The notes under the pieces: generated by a model
Told to the model about the DNA's origin: nothing
Databases searched by the model: none
Seen by the model: the letters and a program-made list of their open reading frames with translations, nothing else
Shown here: positions 1 to 8,888 of the stretch, one piece after another
Position numbering within the stretch: the first letter of the stretch is position 1
Layout: the number at the start of each line of letters is the position of its first letter
Assembly (NCBI GenBank): GCA_009746045.1
Contig: RPFO01001607.1
Location: 1 to 32,901, forward strand
Reading direction: 5' to 3'
Length of the DNA: 32,901 bases
DNA from: Mesostigma viride
Lineage: Eukaryota; Streptophyta; Mesostigmatophyceae; Mesostigmatales; Mesostigmataceae
Made by a program: the position numbers and the translations under genes

Positions 1-162
1 TGGAGTTAGCTATGCAGGTCCTCAGCGCAATCTTCACACCGGATTTCTCAAGTTTTTGGGGGGAAGAAGGCACGCTTGCTGTATTTGGCCGAGAGTAGTA
101 TGTACAAGTGGAAAGGGGACATGATGTTGTGTTTGGATGAGGATTCTGAAGAGGTTGAATGA
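1..162 (+). CDS. C-terminal end of an unidentified gene (partial)
   Basis: A coding-like tail runs from about base 64 to a TGA at 160-162 and reads LYLAESSMYKWKGDMM followed by an acidic end, DEDSEEVE. Upstream the coherent frame changes at a run of six G at 58-63, where the preceding frame reads HTGFLKFLGG. One missing or extra base would join the two. TATGCAG at 12-18 could be a splice acceptor, making this a last exon. An AATAAA follows the stop at 179-184, as expected for a 3' UTR. The product is not recognised; the window edge cuts the gene. The coding call rests on amino-acid composition and the following poly(A) signal only. Confidence 0.4.
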
Positions 163-1009
163 TGAACATAAATTCATTAATAAATTTTTGAATTCTAATA
201 TTGAATGAAATTCGCCAATTTTTGCTGATGTGTAAAGCTGATGGCTAAAGCTGGATTTGATGATTTAATTATCTCTAATTCTGTCAACTGTCACATTTAT
301 ATAAATTTGACATTAATTCGGCATTTTTTGGATTCCAACGGCCGTTGGACCTCAAAAACATTTCTAGTGTGGTTAAAAAGTTTGGGTATTGGTTAAATGG
401 AGTGACCAATGGTTTGATTTATTTGATGCCAACGGCCGTTGGACCTTGACAAACATTGCTAGTGTAGCGCAACAGTGGTGGATAATTTGTTTAATGGAGG
501 GGCCGTCGCATCTGCTTGTTATTTTTTTAGGCTGAACAGTCACTGAAAATGTCGACATTATTGCTCCACACCAGGTAGGCCAGCCATCATGTTCCGCACA
601 CAAATCTGGCTCGACTCCGATCCCTGGCAGTGCTCTTCGCTTCGAACAGGTCCGGAACGAGTTTCTTGTGGGGTTGGAGCAATAAATAGTATTTTACCGG
701 GAAGAGGCGTAATGCCAACGGGCGTTGGACCTGAACAATTGTGTGGTTAAATCAAGTGACAGAATATGAATGTGATTTATTTTACATTTAAAAACATATG
801 TTATTTGGGAGGACAAGAAAGTGGTTTTTGAGGTGTGTGTATCTTACGGTCGTTGATGGAGGAAACCTCTAACAATCCTGATGCTCTCGTGATCGTGTTT
901 TGTTTATGTGATATCTGTCAAGGCATCAAGAAGGAGAGGAGTCGCCCGTTGCTGGACAACTGTACTGGAAAGGTATGTGGACAAGGACAACTGTGGGTGT
1001 GGGGGGAAT
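163..1009. other. Intergenic stretch with dispersed palindromes
   Basis: AT-rich DNA without a convincing gene. It holds perfect CCAACGGCCGTTGG palindromes at 335 and 429 and a one-base variant (CCAACGGGCGTTGG) at 715. A 54-codon open frame starting with ATG at about 587 has no recognisable motif and is not called. The 3' part leads into the 205-bp tandem array. Confidence 0.6.
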
Positions 1010-2540
1010 AGCTTGGTGGAACCATTTCTGACTGGTCCGTAAGGCCTCTACCCGAAGGGGGTTGTGAGCCAACGGCCGTTGGAATTGGAAAAACATTATC
1101 ATGTGCATTTCATTCGTTTCATTGGGGGCAATAAGGCAGGATGTGTCTTTCATGCAGCTTAGTGGTGGCTATTTACCATTTTTCTTCCAAGAAAGGCCTC
1201 CAAAAATCTAGCTGAGCATAAAGATGGGCTTGACTGGTTCGTAAGGCATCCACCCTTCCCAGGGGGGTTGTGAGCCAACGGCCGTTGGACTTGAAAAACA
1301 TTATCATGTGCATTTCATTCGTTTTTTGGGTGGCAATCAGCCAGGATGTGTCTTTCATGCAGCTTAGTGGTGGCTATTACCATTTTTCTTCCAAGAAAGG
1401 CCTCCAAAAATCTAGCTGAGCATAAAGATGTGGTTGACTGGTTCGTAAGGCATCCACCCTTCCCACAGGGGGGTTGTGAGCCAACGGCCGTTGGACTTGA
1501 AAAACATTATCATGTGCATTTCATTCCTTTGAGTGGGTTGGCAATCAGCCAGGATGTATCTTTCATTCAGCTTAGTGGTGGCTATTACCATTTTTCTTCC
1601 AAGAAAGGCCTCCAAAAATCTAGCTGAGCATAAAGATGTGGTTGAATGGTTCGTAAGGCATCCACCCTTCCCACAGGGGGGTTGTGAGCCAACGGCCGTT
1701 GGAATTGGAAAACAATAAAATGTGCATTTCATTCTTTTGGTGGCAATCAGGGATGTGTCTTTCATGCAGCTTAGTGATTGTTATTACCATGTTCTTCAAA
1801 GAAAGGCCTCCAAAAATCTAGCTGAGCATAAAGATGTGGTTGAATGGTTCGTAAGGCATCCACCCTTCCCACACGGGGGTTGTGAGCCAACGGCCGTTGG
1901 ACTTGAAAAAAATTACCATGTGCATTTCATTCGTTTAATTGGGTGGCAATAAGGCAGGATGTGTCTTTTATGCAGCTTAGTGGTGGCTATTTACCATTTT
2001 TCTCCTAGAAAGGCCTCCAAAAAATCTAGCTGAGCATAAAGATGGGGCTTGACTGGTTCGTAAGGCATCCACCCTTCCCACAGGGGGGTTGTGAGCCAAC
2101 GGCCGTTGGAATTGGAAAAACATTATCATGTGCATTTCATTCTTTTCATTTGGTGGCAGTAAGGCAGGATGTGTCTTTCATGCAGCTTAGTGATGGTTAT
2201 TACCATGTGCCTTCCAAGAAAGGCCTCCAAAAATCTAGCTGAGCATAAAGATGTGGTTGGATGGTTCGTAAGGCATCCACCCTTCCCACAGGGGGGTTGT
2301 GAGCCAACGGCCGTTAGACTTGAAAAACATTACCATGTGCATTTCATTCGTTTCATTTGGTGGCAGTAAGGCAGGATGTGTCTTTTATGCAGCTTAGTGA
2401 TGGTTATTACCATGTGCCTTCCAAGAAAGGCCTCCAAAAATCTAGCTGAGCATAAAGATGTGGTTGAATGGTTCGTAAGGCATCCACCCTTCCCACAGGG
2501 GGGTTGTGAGCCAACGGCCGTTAGACTTGAAAAACATTAC
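1010..2540 (+). repeat. About 205-bp tandem repeat array, eight copies, each with one palindrome
   Basis: The landmark GAAAGGCCTCC recurs at 1191, 1395, 1603, 1801, 2008, 2218 and 2425, giving spacings of 198-210 bp. A first diverged copy begins near 1010. Each unit carries GTTGTGAGCC followed by the palindrome, at 1069, 1275, 1481, 1689, 1887, 2096, 2304 and 2511. The last two have CCGTTAGA instead of CCGTTGGA, so one arm has decayed in both, which suggests that they were copied from each other. The array stops 38 bp before the ATG of the next gene. Open frames in it on both strands are by-products of the repeat. Confidence 0.95.
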
Positions 2541-2578
2541 TTACGTATTACGCACGTGCCAATTGGCGCAGGGGAGGG

Positions 2579-3448
2579 ATGGCGGAGACGGGCGAGCTGG
2601 AATCTTCGACCCGCGCTGCGATTGCCTGCGTGGCAGCAAACGTACTTAACCGGGCTCGCGAGATCCACGGATGGGTACGGCAGCACGAGAAGCGCCTGGG
2701 TCGCCAGTTTGCGGTTTTGGTCGTGTATGACTCGTTCGCCTCAGTAGGACGACAGATTAATCTCCAGTTGCTGGACATGTACTTCGCCTTGGCTGGCGGA
2801 TTCTACAAGCCCACGCCGGCGGATCGGGTTCCACTCAATCGAGACGTCGAGTTTCGACTTTTGGTGTCGTATGTCGGAAAGGTTGGGTGGGACCAGTGGG
2901 AGAAAGACCAGTGGGGGAAATTTCCAGACGCGAGTGAGGCGCAGCCGAGATTGACCGTATCGGCGAGAGTAGAGGGGGGGGGTTTGAAGGTTTCCATTTT
3001 ACATTCGGGAATTCCGAGTCCGTGAAATTGACGTTTTCACGGATGATCGTTCTCCCGGGGGTGGGAGGGCCGATGCTGGGCTCGCTTCCAAAGTGTTGCT
3101 CGAATCAGGCGTGCTCTGTGATGGAGGGTGTCCACCGCAAGTGCGGGGGTTGTCGAGACGTCCGGTATTGTGCTGCCGAATGCCAGCGTGCGGACTGGGA
3201 GGAACACAAGAAGTGGTGTAACAAGTATCGTGAGGCGAGAAAGTCTCTCAGCACTATGCACGGCGACGTTACAGACAGCTGGTCTGGTGTCAATTTGGCC
3301 GGACTTGTAATTCGGATGGGGGGTGAAGTGCATTTCAAGTTCAAAGGTGAAATGTTCAAGGTTTTTTGAGGGGACTAAATCGTACCCCAGGGCGATTTGT
3401 GAGGCGATGTCCGCGCTGGGGGAACAGTACCCCTGTTCGACTGCGTGA
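2579..3448 (+). CDS. MYND-type zinc-finger protein, frame broken at two homopolymers
   Basis: A first frame opens at ATG 2579 and gives about 130 residues with a hydrophobic LLDMYFALAGGFY patch. At nine G (2974-2982) the sense moves to a second frame carrying a MYND finger: CSNQAC, CGGC, YCAAEC, then H and C in EEHKKWC (about 3100-3222). At six T (3362-3367) it moves back to the first frame and ends SALGEQYPCSTA at TGA 3446-3448. One-base indels at both runs would give a protein of about 290 residues. MYND domains bind zinc and usually mediate protein-protein contacts with transcriptional or chromatin partners; a role here is inference. CACGTG lies 21-26 bp before the ATG. The C-terminal stretch is homologous to that of the next gene. 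Alternatives are two separate ORFs or a pseudogene. Confidence 0.55.
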
Positions 3449-3496
3449 GGGGAATGGATTCTGCGACTGTGAAATTTTGGGTGTGATTTTCTTGCG

Positions 3497-3752
3497 CCAA
3501 CGGCCGTTGGAACTTGCAAATTAGGGTTTGATTTTCTTTGCAACCGGAAGTAGGGTGTGGTTTGCCACGTGGCACCATGGATGTAATTAATAAATGCATA
3601 ATAAAACATTTTTCGTGCGCCAACGGCCGTTGGAGACTGAAAACTAGTGTGTGATTTGTGCGCGTAATAAATCTTAAAATTCTTGTTGTTTTTTCAAGCC
3701 AACGGCCGTTGACGGTGAGAAATGTATATCAAACGGTGTCGGTGGGTTGCAG
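3497..3752 (+). promoter_or_regulatory. Duplicated leader block: G-box, AATAAA pair and palindromes
   Basis: Between two genes lie palindromes at 3497, 3620 and 3699, a perfect 10-bp G-box GCCACGTGGC at 3564-3573, an AATAAATGCATAATAAAA stretch, and finally TTGCAG directly before the ATG at 3753. The same order recurs at 4396-4671 in front of the next gene, with high identity. In plants G-boxes are bound by bZIP and bHLH factors. The AATAAA motifs could instead terminate the upstream gene, so the block may act as 3' end and promoter together. The CAG before the ATG could be a splice acceptor of a leader intron. Confidence 0.5.
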
Positions 3753-4370
3753 ATGACGTTCTACAGGACGGAGGGGGGCGAGTGGATCAACTTGGAAGAC
3801 AGGCTTCTGGGAGTGGTTAAGAGCGCGCTCAGGCTTCTGCCGGACATTAAGCTGGATTTTAAGCCCAAGGAGGGTGAAAGGTCTCTTTTGAAACCGGATG
3901 TCGCGAAGGCCGCGGCTCTTGTTTTCAATATCGAGGGTCGGGGACTCCCAAACCCGACCGTAGAGCCATTTGAGGAGGTGCTTGTGAGGTGTGGTGCTAT
4001 AAGGCCCTATGATCCATCAATACCCAGCCCAATTTGTTTTCAGTCGATCGATGCTGATGGTAATGAAAGTTGGATACAGATGACGCGGCCATATGAGAGG
4101 GGAGAAGGGTTTAAGGGTTTAGGGGAGGTGGGACGGTTCGAATGGGTCATCTTGAAGGACGGCAAGTACTTCAAGCATCACACTGACCTGATCATCGACC
4201 GGCTGTTCGTGTCTGCTGGAGATTGCATGTTCTGGTTGAGGGAATACGTGCATGAGTGGGGACCCGACGGTGTTGACGAGTTTGAGAAAGCGGTTCGTGA
4301 GGTGATGTCCGCGCTGGGGCAGGAGTACAAGTTCGAGTGCGTGACTGACGCGAATCGATTATGCGACTGA
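3753..4370 (+). CDS. Unidentified 205-residue protein sharing its C-terminus with the MYND gene
   Basis: An intact frame starts MTFYRTEGGEW at ATG 3753 and ends ANRLCD at TGA. The start was chosen because the only upstream in-frame initiation would be a non-ATG codon and because the following paralogous leader also places its ATG directly after GCAG. No domain is recognised. The protein is soluble in appearance, with acidic and aromatic residues (MFWLREYVHEW) and no signal peptide or membrane segment. Its last 30 residues (VREVMSALGQEYKFE) match the end of the MYND protein upstream, and the DNA similarity continues past the stop, so the two genes share a duplicated 3' segment. No zinc finger is seen in this copy. 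Confidence 0.6.
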   Translation: MTFYRTEGGEWINLEDRLLGVVKSALRLLPDIKLDFKPKEGERSLLKPDVAKAAALVFNIEGRGLPNPTVEPFEEVLVRCGAIRPYDPSIPSPICFQSIDADGNESWIQMTRPYERGEGFKGLGEVGRFEWVILKDGKYFKHHTDLIIDRLFVSAGDCMFWLREYVHEWGPDGVDEFEKAVREVMSALGQEYKFECVTDANRLCD

Positions 4371-4395
4371 AGTGTTGGGTGTGATTTTCTTTGCG

Positions 4396-4671
4396 CCAAC
4401 GGCCGTTGGAACCTGCAAATTAGGGTTTGATTTTCTTTGCGCCAACGGCCGTTGGCAGCTGGAAAGTTGGGTGTGATTCGCCACGTGGCACTATGGATGT
4501 AATCAATAAATGCATAATAAAAATTTTTTTCGTGCATTTTTCGTGCGCCAACGGCCGTTGGAGGCTGGAAAATGGTGTGATTTTCGTGCGAGTAATAAAT
4601 CATTCTTGTTGTTTCAAGCCAACGGCCGTTGACGGTGAGAAATGTGTATCAAACGGTGTTGGTGGTCGCAG
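4396..4671 (+). promoter_or_regulatory. Second copy of the G-box/palindrome leader block
   Basis: This repeats the 3497-3752 block: palindromes at 4396, 4442, 4548 and 4619, G-box GCCACGTGGC at 4480-4489, AATAAATGCATAATAAAA, and GGTCGCAG directly before ATG 4672. The G-box lies about 190 bp before the ATG in both copies. An upstream ATG at 4642 is in frame here, but its counterpart in the first copy is out of frame, which favours 4672 as the true start. Confidence 0.5.
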
Positions 4672-5454
4672 ATGGCGGTCAAATGCACGGTTGCGTGGTG
4701 CCAGGAAGCGAGAGCAGGAGGGGATGACTTGTGCGTGCGTCATGTCAGCGTGCGAACGGGAATGGCAGGGAGGGTGAAGGATTTGTTTGCAAAAAAGGGG
4801 GGGTGTATCGCCCGGGATTGCCAGCTTCCATTCGGGACGGATTGCATGCCTTTTTGTGATGGACACGCCAAGTTGTCAGGGGAGATGCAAGAGGTGATCA
4901 AAGGAGGCTTGTTGTTTGTGCATGGCGAGTCCAGTGCTGGTGAAGGACCTCTTGTCCTGAGTTTTGAGGTGGACAGTGCTGGAAGTCTGGAAAGAATGGC
5001 GGTCAGGTCGCGGGAATGGATGTTGAATCACCCTGACTTTGACTCGTATGCCTACTGCCAAGGTTTCGGGGACGCCGTTTTTACATGGATGCTGTGCTCG
5101 GAGGATGACGTGCATGCGATTGTTTCGCATGACGACTTGGATATCGCAGGCGCCATGGGCGCAGACCTGTTGTTGTATTTCATGATTGGATGGGGTTGCG
5201 GATTTTTGGAAGGTGATTGGTGGGTCCCGCACCTCGCAAGGCTTACTTTTGCGGTCGGCGAATTGCCTGTACCTGTTGAAGTCTCAAAAACTCGTGTGGA
5301 GATGGCTGCCGTTCTGGCATCGGGGGTTAAGCGCCAAGCCCGATTTGCCATGACCGTTGTTGCTGATGCTGAGGGGGAGGAAATTGAAAAGGTCGTGGAA
5401 AGGGTCGTCCTGGCCTCTGCTTTGGTGGAGAGAGCAAGGAATGCATGCGACTAG
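4672..5454 (+). CDS. Protein with two N-terminal C-x4-C-x(10-11)-C-x2-H zinc fingers
   Basis: A 260-residue intact frame. Two fingers are visible: C5, C10, C21, H24 (CTVAWC then CVRH) and C45, C50, C62, H65 (CIARDC then CDGH). The spacing resembles the repeated Cys4-Cys10-Cys2-His units of plant WRKY19-like proteins; that comparison is from memory of the family and is not proof of homology. The remaining two thirds hold a region with acidic and aromatic residues (SEDDVHAIVSHDDL), a hydrophobic stretch around LLLYFMIGWGCGFL, and an alpha-helical end rich in Val, Ala and Glu. It ends ARNACD, like the LCD end of its upstream neighbour. A protein- or nucleic-acid-binding role is plausible but not shown. 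An in-frame ATG at 4642 would add ten residues. Confidence 0.7.
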   Translation: MAVKCTVAWCQEARAGGDDLCVRHVSVRTGMAGRVKDLFAKKGGCIARDCQLPFGTDCMPFCDGHAKLSGEMQEVIKGGLLFVHGESSAGEGPLVLSFEVDSAGSLERMAVRSREWMLNHPDFDSYAYCQGFGDAVFTWMLCSEDDVHAIVSHDDLDIAGAMGADLLLYFMIGWGCGFLEGDWWVPHLARLTFAVGELPVPVEVSKTRVEMAAVLASGVKRQARFAMTVVADAEGEEIEKVVERVVLASALVERARNACD

Positions 5455-5525
5455 GTGTTTTTGGTCGCCAACGGCCGTTGGACTTGCAAAATGTCCTGTG
5501 AGCTGAGTCCGTTTCTTAACTTGCC

Positions 5526-5870
5526 ATGGACGTCGGTTGTGCAGGGGCAGGGTGTAGGATGGAGTGCGGAAAAGAAGGAAAGGAAGGGGGGGAGACTACA
5601 AAGGAAAACCTGATAGAGATTGTGGAGGCCGAACTGGAAGACCTGCCCGATCTGGTTCTCGAAGAGGACGGGCAATTGCACGCTGAACGTCTTGATGGCG
5701 TGGGCATGATGATGTCGGAGGTTGATGGGTATGGTGGAATTGCTAAAGGTGTATTGCGTAAATTGAGGCGTGAGGAGGATGTGGGGACTCCGGCTCATGT
5801 TTTGGTCAGTTTTATGAACGACAATTGGGGTCGAATGCAACCCACTAAAGATGGGGAGGATGTTGACTAG
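5526..5870 (+). CDS. Small acidic protein with a degenerate finger start
   Basis: A 114-residue frame starts at ATG 5526 in a CCATGG context and ends at TAG. The first residues contain C5-x4-C10-x3-C14 (CAGAGCRMEC) but no C-x2-H, so this may be a truncated relative of the fingers in the neighbours. The body is acidic and helical (IVEAELEDLPDLVLEEDG) and then MMMSEVDGYGG. A palindrome lies 58 bp upstream at 5468. AATAAA occurs downstream near 5902. The function is unknown. It may be a stand-alone short gene or a decayed copy. Confidence 0.45.
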   Translation: MDVGCAGAGCRMECGKEGKEGGETTKENLIEIVEAELEDLPDLVLEEDGQLHAERLDGVGMMMSEVDGYGGIAKGVLRKLRREEDVGTPAHVLVSFMNDNWGRMQPTKDGEDVD

Positions 5871-6054
5871 AATGTGATTTTAGGATGAATGTAAATTTAT
5901 TTAATAAAGAAGAATCATTTGGAAAAAATCGCCTGATGGTGTCAAGTTTTGTGCGTCTAAGGCCAACGGCCGTTGGGATGTGTGGAATTTAACAGGGCCA
6001 ACGGCCGTTGACCCTGCTGAATGCGTGCGTTTGCGGGTGGTGTAAAAAATATCG

Positions 6055-6636
6055 ATGTGCACAGATGGACCCATTCGATGCGAACATCCGGATTGTCAAT
6101 GGGAAGGAATGCCGACGGACAGCGAGTGGTTCTGTCCCAAGCATTCTGACGTATGGGGGGCGTTGTTTGCCGAAATCGAGAGCGGGCTGATGACGATTGA
6201 CCGTCACATCGTGACGAAAAAGTGGAAGCCTTGGCCCAACAACATGGTTTTGGTCTTGTACTATGTTGACAAGAAGCCTCGATTCATGCTGCGTGATGCA
6301 GAGTGGGTGATAGAGGAGGTGGGACAGATGCGACCTGGAGAGGGGATAGGCGGAGAGGACAAGCCGCCAAGGCATGTGTGGGCTTACATGGGAGACCATC
6401 CCGACTGTCCAACGGCCAAAGTGTGGCATGATATGGGAAGGGACCTGGCCACGGAGTCCGCGTATGAGTGCGCGCGACTCGTGACAGCGCTCTTGAAGGG
6501 GGAGGTGAAAGACCTGATGCGCAAGGGGGGGTTGGTAGAGCAGATTAGACAGCAGATTAGACGTGTGTGTGATTTTGATGAGGAGATTGATGAGAAGCCG
6601 GCAAAGAGGGGCAGGATGGACAGAATTGCTCAGTAA
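6055..6636 (+). CDS. Protein with one C-x4-C-x12-C-x2-H finger and a basic C-terminus
   Basis: A 193-residue intact frame from ATG 6055. The finger uses C9, C14, C27 and H30 (CEHPDC then CPKH) and matches the N-terminal fingers of the genes on both sides. The middle contains LMTIDRHIVTKKWKPW and a Trp-rich segment, and the end is basic (DEKPAKRGRMDR), possibly a nuclear localisation signal. Two palindromes, at 5963 and 5998, lie directly upstream. The cluster context suggests a diverging family of small zinc-binding proteins. A specific function cannot be stated. Confidence 0.65.
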   Translation: MCTDGPIRCEHPDCQWEGMPTDSEWFCPKHSDVWGALFAEIESGLMTIDRHIVTKKWKPWPNNMVLVLYYVDKKPRFMLRDAEWVIEEVGQMRPGEGIGGEDKPPRHVWAYMGDHPDCPTAKVWHDMGRDLATESAYECARLVTALLKGEVKDLMRKGGLVEQIRQQIRRVCDFDEEIDEKPAKRGRMDRIAQ

Positions 6637-6838
6637 GAAAGAGAGGGAGAAAATATGATTTGATTAATCTGATGCGTGTAATTGAAACTAATTTATTTTG
6701 TCTCATAAAACTTCTTTGAACGGACCTTCTTTGAACCAACAATTATTGCACAAAAAGACTAGATTGAGAATTGTGTGAGAAAGACGCCAGAGGGGGTTCT
6801 GACGGTCCTCATTGCCCCTGTTATACAATGGCTGCTGT

Positions 6839-7640
6839 ATGGGACTCATGGCAATTGCGCAGATGGCAACGAAATGCAAAATCTGTACGGAGCCCGTAAG
6901 GGTCGAGGGACTGTGCGCGGAACATTACAAGTTCCTACAAGCGCACGACCTCGAGTACCAAATGCCAAGGATCCATACGGGGGGTGTGGATTTCTTAGAT
7001 GTGATAGACCACTGGAGGGATTGGATGTGTATTGCAAGACACATCTACCTTTTGCCGAGAAGTTGGAGGACGTGTGCGCTCGTGGGATCGCATACGTAGC
7101 AAGTTTGCAGATGTTGATGGGGAAGACCGGAATGACACGCTCGGTCCTCCACTTCACGGCAACGCACACTGGGGAACGGAAAGTTGAGCTGGTGCGCCTC
7201 GACAGGCAGGGACTCGAGATTTTGCAGAGGGGGACAGCGCGTACGGGTTTGCTCATGGGCTTAACGTTACCATGGGGGATTCCTTGCAGGGTGTGGCGCG
7301 TGAATGCGCGTACACCTTGATGACGAATAGGATTTGTGGAAGCACAAAGACTGCACAAGGATATTTTGGAGGCTCTTCTTGCCGCAGAGCCGGTGGGACT
7401 GCCGAGAGGCCTGAGGAGCGGGACCGTTTGATCAGGATGGTGGTGAAGGCGGATATAGATGCAGATGTGGAGGCCGCAAAGGCGAAGGCAGAGGAAGCGC
7501 GTCGTGCAAAGGAGGAATCGGATCAAGAACTGTTGGAGAAGATGCAGAGCTCCAACAAAATTTTGCATCGTTTGGGGATGGCGGACGTCGCTTATGCATG
7601 CGAGTCCGGGAAGGGGAAGAAACAAAAGAGGAAAAGATAA
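6839..7640 (+). CDS. Two-finger protein with coiled-coil, basic tail; frame broken twice
   Basis: Three consecutive frames together give a sensible protein. The first, from ATG 6839, carries C-x2-C-x9-C-x2-H (CKIC then CAEH). The second, after six G at 6979-6984, carries C-x4-C-x10-C-x2-H (CGFLRC then CKTH). The third, after five G at 7274-7278, carries an Ala/Glu/Lys-rich probable coiled coil (EAAKAKAEEARRAKEE) and ends GKGKKQKRKR, a likely nuclear localisation signal, at TAA 7638-7640. The total would be about 265 residues. The two-finger layout copies that of the gene at 4672. Frame changes at G runs point to sequencing error or recent decay. A short intron with acceptor TTCCTTGCAG near 7290 is an alternative for the second break. 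Confidence 0.5.
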
Positions 7641-7879
7641 TAATGGGAATGGTCGCCCACTGTTCTTGTCACAGAAATGCTTTTGTTAATGCTGGCGAAC
7701 TTGGGACGGTCTTCCGTATTTCAACATTTCCTTGCCTTTAAAATTGATTGATGGGTAAATAATAATACTGAGCAAGCCTTCCATTTTATGTGTCTGTGGT
7801 CATACAATTTCGTTATTGTTTCAACCCTTGCAACGAGGTTTTTCTTGTCCCATGCATGTAAGTCTCAACCTTGGTGTCA
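7641..7879. other. Intergenic, nothing recognised
   Basis: AT-rich DNA between the finger-gene cluster and the plastid-derived fragment. It contains an AAATAATAAT stretch near 7756 that may serve as a 3' end signal. No gene, repeat or palindrome copy was seen. Confidence 0.5.
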
Positions 7880-8335
7880 TGGAACTGCTTGTCTTTGCAT
7901 ATTACAACCCATTAATGCTCGGATTGCATCATCATGTTCCACCAAGGGAATAAATGAAGTAGCTATTGAAGCTTGCGTTGGAGAAATCCCCAAATAATCG
8001 ACTTCTTCTGCTTTACTACTAAATTCTGGTTTATATCGCACATGAACATAATTATTTTCAACACTAGAGTAACAAGAAAGTAATAAATATTCTGGGGCGA
8101 ATTTAAATTGATCTTGTTGATGTGGAGGTATAAAAATAGGTATTTCACTTTTAATTACTTGATTTTTTTGTAATGTATAAAAAGGACAAGAAAACATATT
8201 CATTTACTTTACTATGCGTAGCTAAAGATCCAATTAAACCGGTATTCGGCCCTTCTGGCGTTTGTATAGGACCATAATGACTAGGATGTATATCATGTAA
8301 CGTGCGTGTTTGCAAGTTGGCCGTTGACACTCTAC
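7880..8335 (-). pseudogene. rpoB: Plastid rpoB fragment inserted in nuclear DNA (NUPT)
   Basis: On the minus strand two adjacent frames read [24 protein letters not shown] and KVNEY, then [20 protein letters not shown] and [13 protein letters not shown]. These are hallmark blocks of the bacterial-type RNA polymerase beta subunit and appear in the correct order. The first block is at about 8310 and the last ends near 7880. The frame changes between 8200 and 8160, the RICPIE segment is shortened to PIQ, and the similarity stops abruptly after QAVP, so the copy is broken and incomplete. The local AT-richness fits plastid origin. The surrounding introns and transposons argue for a nuclear location rather than plastid DNA. 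Confidence 0.85.
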
Positions 8336-8439
8336 GACGGAGCCAATTTTCGGAAGAACCTGCCTCATTTATGAATGCATCGACTGTGTGCATAAATTGT
8401 GATCATTGAATTGAACAAAAAAATTCTCTTATTGCCCCA

Positions 8440-8880
8440 ATCATGGCTATTCTCTTAATGCCCTATCATGGCTATTTGTTTGTGTATGTTTTGCCCATGT
8501 TATTACATTAATGGCATGATGTTGTGGATTGCTCTATCTATGATGGTTGTTCGTTTGTGTATGCTTTGCCCATGTTGTTACAGTAATGGCATGATGTTGT
8601 GGATTGCTAGCTCAATCTATGATGGTTGTTCGTTTGTGTATGCTTTGCCCATGTTGTTACAGTAATGGCATAATGTTGTGGATTGCTAGCTCAATCTATG
8701 ATGGTTGTTCGTTTGTGTATGCTTTGCCCATGTTGTTACAGTAATGGCATGATTTTCTGGATTGTTAGCTCAATCTATGATGGTTGTTCGTTTGTGTATG
8801 CTTTGCCCATGTTGTTACAGTAATGGCATGATTTTGTGGATTGCTCAACCTATGAGGGTTTGGTTGTTTGTGTATGTTTT
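8440..8880 (+). repeat. Tandem repeat, 75-79 bp, six copies
   Basis: The motif TTTGTGTATG recurs at 8479, 8554, 8633, 8712, 8791 and 8867, giving spacings of 75, 79, 79, 79 and 76. The central units share GCTAGCTCAATCTATGATGG and TTGCCCATGTTGTTACAG. The outer two are shorter and more diverged. The array ends in TTTTGCGCGCAG, which can act as a splice acceptor for the exon at 8889, so the repeat probably lies in a leader intron. ORFs across it are artefacts of the repeat. Confidence 0.9.
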
Positions 8881-8888
8881 GCGCGCAG

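Noticed and set aside
373-603. Minus-strand ORF with a Cys/His start (MCAEHDGW)
   Set aside because: It overlaps two palindromes, lacks a full zinc-binding set, and has no supporting signal.
926-2747. Short ORFs on both strands with recurring PTAVG, FQRPLA and MKDTS motifs
   Set aside because: They are translations of the palindrome and of the 205-bp unit in different frames.
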